A stretch of DNA of 54,913 nucleotides, taken from assembly GCA_023415835.1 (NCBI GenBank), contig JAEZJK010000062.1, forward strand, positions 1 through 54,913, written 5' to 3'. Position numbers and translations under genes: made by a program. The notes under the pieces were generated by a model that was not told where the DNA came from, did not search any database, and worked only from the letters and a program-made list of their open reading frames with translations. Below, piece after piece: positions 17,850-24,594 of this stretch. Source of the stretch: Bacillota bacterium (lineage in GTDB: Bacteria > Bacillota > UBA4882 > UBA8346). Positions within the stretch are counted from its first letter, which is position 1. Every line of letters starts with the position of its first letter.

Positions 17850-18873
17850 GTTGGTTCAACCCCGGATTGACTTGATAATTATCAAATAAAAAGGGGAATT
17901 GATAAAACGCTGATTTATTTTCCAGGCATTTTTGGAGTTTCCGGAGCAAGCGTTCGGGACAATAGTCCCCATGCCGATGAAAGTAGCGGGTTGAAATCCG
18001 CCAAAACTTTTGGGGAAAATAAAAGGCCGCCTTCATTACTCCCAGTTCGTCCGGGAGAATCGGATTGACCGTTTGATAGGCGTCCATTATAAGGCGGGCA
18101 ATTGGATAAGACCAATGATATTTTTTCATAACCCGGCGGATGAATTTGATCAAATCCATAATTGGCAGGTCTATTCGGCAGCTATCAAAGTCGATCAATA
18201 AAACCCGCCCCTCCGGAGTTAAAATAAAATTACGGGCTGCAGGGTCGCCGTAGCAGAAAGGGCGTTCAATTTCGGCCCGGTTTACTAGTTCGCCGTAGTT
18301 ACTCATTTTTAATTTGGCAACCGCTTGAGTTGCTAGTGCGATAAAATAATCGCAGTTTTTCAGGTAAACCTGGGCGAAGCATTCTTTGGGCATCTGGCGG
18401 GCCATTTGTTGGTACTCTTGTAAGTTAAGGAGACGCTCTTCACAATGGTAAAGGCATTTGCCTAACTGTTTACGCATGTTGGAATGGGGTGGGGGAATAA
18501 AACCAAAAGTATGTCGATGAAGCTCGGCCAGGATCCGAGTGGCGCCGGTCAATTCCGATTGATTGGCGAAATCGCATTGGCGGCCTTCGATCCAATTAAA
18601 CAAGGTATAAGCGTATTGTCCGTCGCTAACATAGGTCTCGCCTTTTAGGGTGGGGATAATCGGGTTCATTTTTGTAAAGCCGCGTTTGATCAAATGTTGG
18701 ATTGCCTGATGGACAAAGGTTAACCTTCTTGGTAGAAGAGGGGATACTTTCAGGTTTTTAACGCCTTGAAGAGTATTAACTTTAAAAACGTCCTTAATCC
18801 TTTCGGATTGAATTGGTTTCAAACTCCAATTGGGAAGGATTGATTCCAAATCCGGTTGGTATTCCTTGAGCAT
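17842..18873 (-). CDS. CotS-like spore coat kinase-fold protein
   Basis: 343 residues from ATG 18873, chosen because AAGGAGG on the minus strand sits directly ahead and the sequence MLKEYQPDLESILPNW begins like the family. The frame stays open to 19014, but that extra 47-residue part is encoded by a palindromic repeat and is not protein-like. The kinase motifs are CYGDPAARNFI and LLIDFDSC; the first position of HxD is Y rather than H, while D and N are kept. The C-terminal FWRISTRYFHRHG matches the other copies. First gene of a two-gene operon with the 341-residue paralogue. Confidence 0.82.
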   Translation of the reverse strand: MLKEYQPDLESILPNWSLKPIQSERIKDVFKVNTLQGVKNLKVSPLLPRRLTFVHQAIQHLIKRGFTKMNPIIPTLKGETYVSDGQYAYTLFNWIEGRQCDFANQSELTGATRILAELHRHTFGFIPPPHSNMRKQLGKCLYHCEERLLNLQEYQQMARQMPKECFAQVYLKNCDYFIALATQAVAKLKMSNYGELVNRAEIERPFCYGDPAARNFILTPEGRVLLIDFDSCRIDLPIMDLIKFIRRVMKKYHWSYPIARLIMDAYQTVNPILPDELGVMKAAFYFPQKFWRISTRYFHRHGDYCPERLLRKLQKCLENKSAFYQFPFLFDNYQVNPGLNQHA

Positions 18874-18896
18874 GTTTTCCTCCTTTTCATCCAATT

Positions 18897-18995
18897 CGTG
18901 CTCAGCGAAGCCGTGCTCGTACTGGTAATCGCGTTTTTTAAAATTGTAGGAGTAATTCGCTGCCTCTTCGATTACGATTACACGCACGAGCACAA
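18897..18995. repeat. Palindromic MITE-like repeat, copy 1
   Basis: The left arm contains CGTGCTCGTACTGGTAATCG and the right arm CGATTACGATTAC followed by ACGCACGAGCAC; the arms are imperfectly complementary. The centre holds TTTTAAAATTGTA and TAATTCGC. A diverged second copy in the same orientation lies about 60 bp further right. Copy 1 is read through by the open frame upstream of the 343-residue CotS-like gene, which would misplace its start. Confidence 0.65.
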
Positions 18996-19053
18996 TGTTT
19001 TGGAGTAATCGCATTACAGTTTTACTGGTGGCAGTAAAATTCGGCCTAATAAT

Positions 19054-19160
19054 CTCGTGCTCGTGCTTAACGCAGCGGTGTCCGTAATCGTAATCGTGGT
19101 TTTAAAAATTGTAAGTTTAATTCGCCGGTTTTTCGATTGCGATTACGCGCCCGGGCAACG
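19054..19160. repeat. Palindromic MITE-like repeat, copy 2
   Basis: Left arm CTCGTGCTCGTGC, then CGTAATCGTAATCG; right arm CGATTGCGATTAC then GCGCCCGGGCA. The core TTTTAAAAATTGTA...TTTAATTCGC aligns with copy 1. Together the two copies fill the 318-bp gap between two CotS-like genes. I see no transposase, so it would be a non-autonomous element or a REP-like structural repeat. Confidence 0.65.
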
Positions 19161-19191
19161 GCGCGACCCGTTGTAGGGTTCAAAGCAATTA

Positions 19192-20166
19192 TTAATCAAA
19201 TAAATCAGGGAAAATGGACTTTAAAAAGTTAAGGCGCAGCTTTTCCCCATTAGTTATCCTCCAGTACTTTGCTGCAAACCGTCGTTGGCTCCATTTGAGT
19301 TTTTCCTCCCACCTCTGGCTGCAGATTCTCCAAAAATGTTGTGGGAAACAAAGCAGATACGGTAAAACCGTTCTCTCCCAGCCAGTGATCGCCCTTTCCC
19401 GGGAATAAGCCTCGACCACCAAGTCAAATATATCGGTTCGCCAGTTATTGGCTTGCAAAATTCTCTCGGTCAATTTTGCCAGCTCCGTCACAAATAAGCC
19501 ACAGCCAGACAATTCAAAATCGATTAAAAACCATTGATCCCCCTCAATTATGATATTACGGGGAGCAGGATCATTGTGACAAAATCCGGCTAAGGCATTG
19601 GAAAATAAGCCCTGACTTACATTTGTTAAACCAAATAGGCAATACCGGGCTTGGGTTAAAAAATAATCGCTCCAACCGAGGATCCCACGGTCAACACGGT
19701 TTAAGCGGCTTTTATTTTCTAAAAATGATACTGATTTTTCTAAAAACGAGAGCCGCTGTTTCAGGTTGGCAATCAAATCCGGGATTTCGTAGCCTCCGGG
19801 TTTGGTAAGGGCTAGCGAGGTTAGGTGTAGGCTACCGAAGAGACGGGCGCTTTTTTGAATTGACCCCGGATCGGAAAAAGAAGGATGGTCGCCTTGACGC
19901 CATTGAAACAGTTGATAATAATGGCTATTGTATTTGAAATACGGTAAATTCCCTTTGGTAATTTCCGGTACTATCAATGAAACAAATCCAGCCTGCTTGA
20001 TTTGGGCAAGTGTTTCAGCGGTACGGATCAACCGTTCGACCGGACTCCCCGTTCTTTTTAAGGCAAAGGTACCTTGAACGGATTTAACCTGCCAGACCGG
20101 GCCGAATGGCTTCAGGGCAAAAGCTGAAATCGCATATGCTTGGTTTAGGCTTTGGCGTAAATCCAT
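19192..20166 (-). CDS. CotS-like spore coat kinase-fold protein
   Basis: 324 residues from ATG 20166, with AGGATGG 5 bp ahead on the minus strand. The kinase-fold motifs are CHNDPAPRNII (HxDxxxxN) and FLIDFELSG, where the second Asp of DFD is Glu. FWRICSQRWEEKLKW near the C-terminus places it with the other three copies. Sequence between the paralogues is well diverged, so they are old duplicates. Divergently arranged with the 54-residue membrane peptide and the fourth CotS-like gene; the 98-bp gap between them must hold both promoters. Confidence 0.8.
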   Translation of the reverse strand: MDLRQSLNQAYAISAFALKPFGPVWQVKSVQGTFALKRTGSPVERLIRTAETLAQIKQAGFVSLIVPEITKGNLPYFKYNSHYYQLFQWRQGDHPSFSDPGSIQKSARLFGSLHLTSLALTKPGGYEIPDLIANLKQRLSFLEKSVSFLENKSRLNRVDRGILGWSDYFLTQARYCLFGLTNVSQGLFSNALAGFCHNDPAPRNIIIEGDQWFLIDFELSGCGLFVTELAKLTERILQANNWRTDIFDLVVEAYSRERAITGWERTVLPYLLCFPQHFWRICSQRWEEKLKWSQRRFAAKYWRITNGEKLRLNFLKSIFPDLFD

Positions 20167-20264
20167 GCTTCCATCCTATGAAAATAGGAACTCAAATGTT
20201 ATCTTGAGCCTCAGGTTCCCATCATCAGGCTAAATGAATACGATATATCCGGAGGTGGATCCGG

Positions 20265-20429
20265 ATGTTTAACCCATTCAAACACATCAAATGTTTAGAG
20301 CAGAAAATACTCATAACTGTGATAGGGTTGGAACTGCTAAAAACCTTAGTCTTCCCGAATCCAGTCGATATTTTAATCTTAATCGGGTTAATCATTATCT
20401 TTTTTTGTTGGTATGGCAATGGGTGGTAA
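20265..20429 (+). CDS. Small membrane peptide (54 aa) upstream of CotS-like gene
   Basis: A 54-codon frame from ATG 20265 behind GGAGGTGG at 20251-20258. It begins MFNPFKHIKCLEQK, has a moderately hydrophobic stretch and then a strongly hydrophobic helix (DILILIGLIIIFFCW) near the C-terminus. It overlaps the start of the next CotS-like gene by up to 17 nt, so translation is probably coupled. No family is recognised. The strong ribosome binding site, which the following gene lacks, is the main reason to believe it. Confidence 0.55.
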   Translation: MFNPFKHIKCLEQKILITVIGLELLKTLVFPNPVDILILIGLIIIFFCWYGNGW

Positions 20430-21390
20430 CAATTTGGCGGAACGATGGTTTCCGGAGGCGGCCTCCTGGAATGGGAATAAATCAATAAAAAAGCATTCCG
20501 ATGTCCATTTAATTACTGGAACTGACGGTATTATGGCCTTAAAAAAACTTAGCCTCGGAGCGGAACAAGCTAAGCTAATCGGAGAACTGCTTACCTTTAT
20601 GAATGGCTCCGGCTTAACCCCGGAATTAATTCGCCCCAAGTCGGGAGCGCCTTATTTTTGGGATAAAGGCAACCGTTATTTTTTAACCCGTTACCTACCG
20701 GGCCGGGCTGCTGATTACAATCTGCTTCAAGACTTGCAAGCGGCAATTCGGGCTATGGCCGCCTTGCACCGGCTTTCCGAAAAATTTCTCTTGTCACATC
20801 CGGTTCATCGTACTTCCTTAAGATTTGAACCAGCCCGGATTTGGCGAAAACGCCTCCAAGAAATGGAGGCCTGCCGGGATCGGGCGATGCGGCTCCGTAA
20901 TCGGTGGAGCAAGGAATATTTACGGCTATGGTATTTCTTTTGGAACCAGGCAATTAAGGCCATTAATGAGGTTGAAACGATAAGGCGGGATCAACCGGAA
21001 GTAGTCTGTTATCATGATTGGGCATTCCATAACCTGATTATCAACTACGGTGAAGCAGCCTTAATTGATTTCGATTACATGATTGTTGATCAGCCGATCC
21101 ATGATCGGGTCAATCTAATCAGCCGTTATTTACGGCTTCACCGCTGGTCAAATGAATCGTTACTCAAAGCCCTTTGGAATTTTGATCGCTTTTATCCCTG
21201 GAGGGTGGGGGAATTGCGTAAACTACGGATTTACCTGACTTTTCCTTATGAATATTGGATTTTAGGCCGGCAATATTTTTTGGAACAACAACCATGGCCG
21301 GAAAGATATTTCCAAGGGCAATGGGAGCGTAAGGTGATCGCTGTCGAAGAACAGATAAAGATCATTGAATTAATTGAGTGTATTGAATGA
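20413..21390 (+). CDS. CotS-like spore coat kinase-fold protein
   Basis: Up to 325 residues. ATG 20413 has no ribosome binding site; TTG 20434 follows GGGTGG at 20421-20426 and may be the true start, seven codons shorter. Kinase-fold motifs are CYHDWAFHNLI and ALIDFDYM. YWILGRQYFLEQQPWPERYF at the C-terminus is the family signature. The gene overlaps the PHP gene by 4 nt (ATGA), so the peptide, this gene and the PHP gene form one operon. The substrate is unknown; a role in spore coat assembly is inferred from the family. Confidence 0.8.
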   Translation: MAMGGNNLAERWFPEAASWNGNKSIKKHSDVHLITGTDGIMALKKLSLGAEQAKLIGELLTFMNGSGLTPELIRPKSGAPYFWDKGNRYFLTRYLPGRAADYNLLQDLQAAIRAMAALHRLSEKFLLSHPVHRTSLRFEPARIWRKRLQEMEACRDRAMRLRNRWSKEYLRLWYFFWNQAIKAINEVETIRRDQPEVVCYHDWAFHNLIINYGEAALIDFDYMIVDQPIHDRVNLISRYLRLHRWSNESLLKALWNFDRFYPWRVGELRKLRIYLTFPYEYWILGRQYFLEQQPWPERYFQGQWERKVIAVEEQIKIIELIECIE

Positions 21391-22295
21391 GGCAACCAAT
21401 GTCAAATACGGGCGCTGGCATTAACATTAAAAAACCGAATTATAAAGGCCGTTGGGTTACGGTGGATCTTCATGTCCATAGTGTTTATTCCGATGGCGGT
21501 TTTACACCGGCACAGATCTTAAAGTACGCGGAGTTTCATTTTTTGGATGCAATTGCCATCGCCGACCACTCTGAGATTAAAGGGGCTCTGGAAGGGAAGG
21601 CGTTGAGAGAAAGCGATCCGGAGCTACCTTTAATCATAACTGCCCAGGAGGTTTCAGCCGGAAACCGCTTCCATTTTTTGTTAATCAATAGCAGCAAGCC
21701 AAGGCCGGAATTTACCAGGGATAATATCTTGGATAATTTGGATGAACACCGTCGGTTGGGTGGGATTACTGTAGTGGCCCATCCCTGGACTATGCCCAAT
21801 ACCAAGTGGACCCGGAGTTGCCTCCGGGATTTAATAACGGCGGATTTGGTAGATGGGATCGAACTATTTAATTCGGCAGCTTTAGAAATTCCCGATATCC
21901 GCATTATATGGCGGAGGATTTGGGAAGAATGGATTGCCCCTAATAAATTGGGGGTTTTTGGAGGTTCAGACTTTCATAACTTGCATAAAGGGCGTTATAT
22001 CGGAACTGGCCGGACTTATCTAAAAGTTTATGCACCAGGAGAACAGGGAATCCTTGATGCTTTACGCGCCAGGCGCTGTGTGGCCGGTTTGTTTGGTTAT
22101 CCAACCAAAGGCGAAGGCTCAGCCAGTACCGATTTACTATGGGGACAGGAACCTTGGTCTACCGATTTACAACTATTCCGTGAAAAATTGCGTAAGAGGT
22201 TGGCAGGGTTAAACCGTTATGGAGCGGCTTACCGGAGGCTTTTTTCATCCTTATTTGAAGCCGGCCATTATCAATATTTAGCTGATTTGTTATGA
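21387..22295 (+). CDS. PHP-domain phosphoesterase
   Basis: 302 residues. The PHP motifs are DLHVHSVYSDG near residue 27, ADHSEIKG near 60, VVAHPWTM near 133 and GGSDFHNL near 193, giving the His/Asp metal cluster of PHP phosphoesterases. The C-terminal 70 residues are an extra helical part. Relatives hydrolyse phosphate esters of small molecules, and the substrate cannot be told here. Coupled by ATGA to the CotS-like kinase gene, so the two may act on the same chemistry. A terminator lies 63 bp downstream. Confidence 0.82.
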   Translation: MRQPMSNTGAGINIKKPNYKGRWVTVDLHVHSVYSDGGFTPAQILKYAEFHFLDAIAIADHSEIKGALEGKALRESDPELPLIITAQEVSAGNRFHFLLINSSKPRPEFTRDNILDNLDEHRRLGGITVVAHPWTMPNTKWTRSCLRDLITADLVDGIELFNSAALEIPDIRIIWRRIWEEWIAPNKLGVFGGSDFHNLHKGRYIGTGRTYLKVYAPGEQGILDALRARRCVAGLFGYPTKGEGSASTDLLWGQEPWSTDLQLFREKLRKRLAGLNRYGAAYRRLFSSLFEAGHYQYLADLL

Positions 22296-22357
22296 GATAT
22301 GCAAGAGGCATGAGGTAAAGGCAATAGGGAAGAGGTAATAGGCAAAAAGGAAAGGTG

Positions 22358-22395
22358 AAAGGCAAGAGACTGAATATCAGTTTTTGCCTTTTTTA
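22358..22395 (+). terminator. Rho-independent terminator after the PHP gene
   Basis: AAAGGCAA (22358-22365) pairs with TTGCCTTT (22384-22391), with a smaller inner ACTGA/TCAGT stem, followed by TTTT. The 60 bp before it are purine-rich and quasi-repetitive (AGGCA/AGAGG words). Confidence 0.75.
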
Positions 22396-22577
22396 TTTTT
22401 GTGAGCAAAAAAGTACTGTATGGAAATAACTTTACTGTATACGTATTAACCTACGTCTATTTCCTATTTACTACTGCCTTATGCCTTTTAACCCGTGATT
22501 TGTGAATTCAAAAAATCACAAAATGTCACTTATTAAAAAGAGGAAAATGGTCGATAATGGAGAATAGGAAGGAATAA

Positions 22578-22607
22578 GTGGAGTAAAGTGGAGTAAAGTG
22601 GTTAAAA
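22578..22607 (+). promoter_or_regulatory. MraZ operator: three GTGG repeats at 10-bp spacing
   Basis: GTGGAGTAAA at 22578, GTGGAGTAAA at 22588 and GTGGTTAAAA at 22598 form direct repeats exactly one helical turn apart, directly ahead of mraZ. MraZ is known to bind such iterated G-rich boxes upstream of its own gene, so autoregulation of the cluster is expected. A GATAAT about 25 bp upstream could be the -10. Confidence 0.75.
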
Positions 22608-22625
22608 AAACGGGGTGTTTCCACC

Positions 22626-23057
22626 GTGTTTATGGGAGAATTCCAGCATTCATTAGACGAAAAGGGGCGTTTGATCATTCCTGCTAAATTCCGGGAAGGC
22701 TTAGGAGAAAAATTTGTTCTCACCCGGGGTTTGGATAGCTCTTTGTTCGTTTACCCGATGGACCAGTGGAAAATATTAGAGGAAAAAATTAAGGAACTTC
22801 CCACTTCACAGGCTGATACCCGGGCTTTCGTCCGCCTCTTTTTTTCGGGAGCGGTCGAAGCCGAACCGGATAAACAGGGCAGGATGGTTTTACCTCAACA
22901 CTTAAGGGAACATGCTAAGATTGAACGGGATGTGTATATAATTGGAGTCTCTACTAAAATTGAAATTTGGTCCAAGGGGACTTGGGAAGAATATACCAGC
23001 CATGCTCAGCAATCTTACGAAGATATTGCGGAAAATATAATTGACATCGGAATTTAA
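22626..23057 (+). CDS. mraZ: Transcriptional regulator MraZ
   Basis: 143 residues with two SpoVT/AbrB-like swapped-hairpin domains. The N-terminus MFMGEFQHSLDEKGRLIIPAKFRE is the family hallmark and fixes the start at GTG 22626; the second repeat carries DKQGRMVLPQHLR. It forms a ring-shaped oligomer that binds the repeats just upstream and controls the division/cell-wall cluster. First gene of the cluster; rsmH follows after 14 bp. Confidence 0.95.
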   Translation: MFMGEFQHSLDEKGRLIIPAKFREGLGEKFVLTRGLDSSLFVYPMDQWKILEEKIKELPTSQADTRAFVRLFFSGAVEAEPDKQGRMVLPQHLREHAKIERDVYIIGVSTKIEIWSKGTWEEYTSHAQQSYEDIAENIIDIGI

Positions 23058-23071
23058 AAGGGCGGAGTGTA

Positions 23072-24013
23072 ATGTCCGAATTTAAACATCAATCGGTTTT
23101 AATGGATGAAGTAATTCATTATTTGGATATTAAACCGGCAGGGGTATACATCGACGCTACCATTGGCGGAGCCGGACATGCCAGTCAAATTGCAGGCCGA
23201 ATGGACAACCAAGGGTTATTGATCGGGATCGACCAGGATCAAACCGCGATTCAGGCAGCTCAGGAAAGGTTAGCAAACGTTAACCCCAGGGTAAAATTGT
23301 TCCGGAGTAATTTTGCGGCGATTCCGGAGATCCTCCGGGATCTGGAAGTTAAAGAAATCGACGGAGTTTTGTTTGATTTAGGGGTTTCATCGCCCCAGTT
23401 CGATCAGGATGAACGTGGTTTTAGTTACAAGAATGAAGCGCCGCTCGATATGAGGATGGATCGGAGCCAGCCATTCTCAGCCGCCCATCTGGTTAATACA
23501 GCCACGGTTGAAGATTTAACCCGGATTATCGGGGACTATGGGGAAGAACGGTGGGCTAAACGGATAGCGGTCTTTATCGAACGTCAGCGCCGGGAAAAAG
23601 AGATCAAGACTACTAGTGAATTAGCTGAAATTATCAAAAAAGCAATACCGGCCGCGGCCCGCCGGACCGGCCCGCACCCTGCCCGCCGGACTTTTCAGGC
23701 GCTTCGGATTGCGGTCAACAACGAACTTGAAGTATTGGAAAGCGCTTTGGAAGAAACGATCCCAATTTTGAAGCGGGGAGGCAGAATCGTTGTTATCTCC
23801 TTTCACTCTTTGGAAGATCGAATCGTTAAAAATATCTTTGCCCAATTTGCCAAAGGTTGCCAATGCCCCAAGGAACTACCGGTTTGCCAATGCAATAACC
23901 AACCTCTGCTTAAAGTGTTAACCAAAAAACCGGTTGTTCCGGTACCGGAAGAGATCAAAATTAACTCGCGCGCTCGCAGTTCCAAACTTCGATCAGCCGA
24001 GAAACTGGTCTAA
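23072..24013 (+). CDS. rsmH: 16S rRNA (cytosine-1402-N4)-methyltransferase
   Basis: 313 residues. SAM-binding DATIGGAGHASQIA near residue 30, catalytic-region LFDLGVSSPQFD near 107, the RGFSYKNEAPLDMRMD block and the conserved VISFHSLEDRIVKN near 242. It methylates N4 of C1402 in the ribosomal P site together with RsmI. Standard second gene of the mra cluster. The ATG has a GGGCGGAG binding site. Confidence 0.96.
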   Translation: MSEFKHQSVLMDEVIHYLDIKPAGVYIDATIGGAGHASQIAGRMDNQGLLIGIDQDQTAIQAAQERLANVNPRVKLFRSNFAAIPEILRDLEVKEIDGVLFDLGVSSPQFDQDERGFSYKNEAPLDMRMDRSQPFSAAHLVNTATVEDLTRIIGDYGEERWAKRIAVFIERQRREKEIKTTSELAEIIKKAIPAAARRTGPHPARRTFQALRIAVNNELEVLESALEETIPILKRGGRIVVISFHSLEDRIVKNIFAQFAKGCQCPKELPVCQCNNQPLLKVLTKKPVVPVPEEIKINSRARSSKLRSAEKLV

Positions 24014-24035
24014 TGATAAGGGATGGTGCGTAAAA

Positions 24036-24485
24036 ATGATAGTGGCTGAACGATACCCAATCGTAAAACCAAACCTAAAGGCCGGGGCTGGAATTGGGAA
24101 GAAAACCCGTATCCGTTGTAAAAACCCTGTTTTGCTCAAAATGGCCGGGGTATTGATTGGATTGGTTTTTTTAAATTCAGTAATTCAGATGTTAGTTGTT
24201 CAAAAAAACTATCAGATTAATCTCCAACGAGACGAAATTCAGGCGTTGGATCGGGAATTAAATAAAACACAGGTAGAAATAGCTAGCCTGACTTCGTATG
24301 ACAGGATCCAGCATCTTGCCAAAACTGAATTGGGAATGAAATTAGCGACTCCGAGAGACTACCGTCGTATCGCCGCCGCTCCATCCGTAGATCACGCGTT
24401 GCCCCGGTCTTACCAGCAGGGTATCTGGAGCAAGCTTACAGCCTGGGTTGGAGGTGTTGGTGAGACACTGGCGAATACTCCCTGA
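24036..24485 (+). CDS. ftsL: Cell division protein FtsL-like
   Basis: 149 residues from ATG 24036; the frame is open further back into rsmH but has no binding site there. A short basic cytoplasmic tail is followed by one membrane helix (about 36-53), then a coiled coil (RDEIQALDRELNKTQVEIASLTS) and the LAKTELGMKLATP motif typical of FtsL/DivIC proteins. It would join the divisome bridge that activates the septal synthase. Identified by topology, motif and position between rsmH and the penicillin-binding protein. Confidence 0.8.
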   Translation: MIVAERYPIVKPNLKAGAGIGKKTRIRCKNPVLLKMAGVLIGLVFLNSVIQMLVVQKNYQINLQRDEIQALDRELNKTQVEIASLTSYDRIQHLAKTELGMKLATPRDYRRIAAAPSVDHALPRSYQQGIWSKLTAWVGGVGETLANTP

Positions 24486-24594
24486 TGTTTTAGGCTTTTC
24501 TCCCTGAGCGCCTTGTGGTAAATTATGAATAGGGAAGGAACTTTTTGACCAGGATTCGGTGGGCTAAACGGATTTGACAGGCGGAGGAAAGACC

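Noticed and set aside
18874..19014. 47-residue N-terminal extension of a CotS-like protein
   Set aside because: It is encoded by the palindromic repeat; a clear AAGGAGG site supports the start at 18873.
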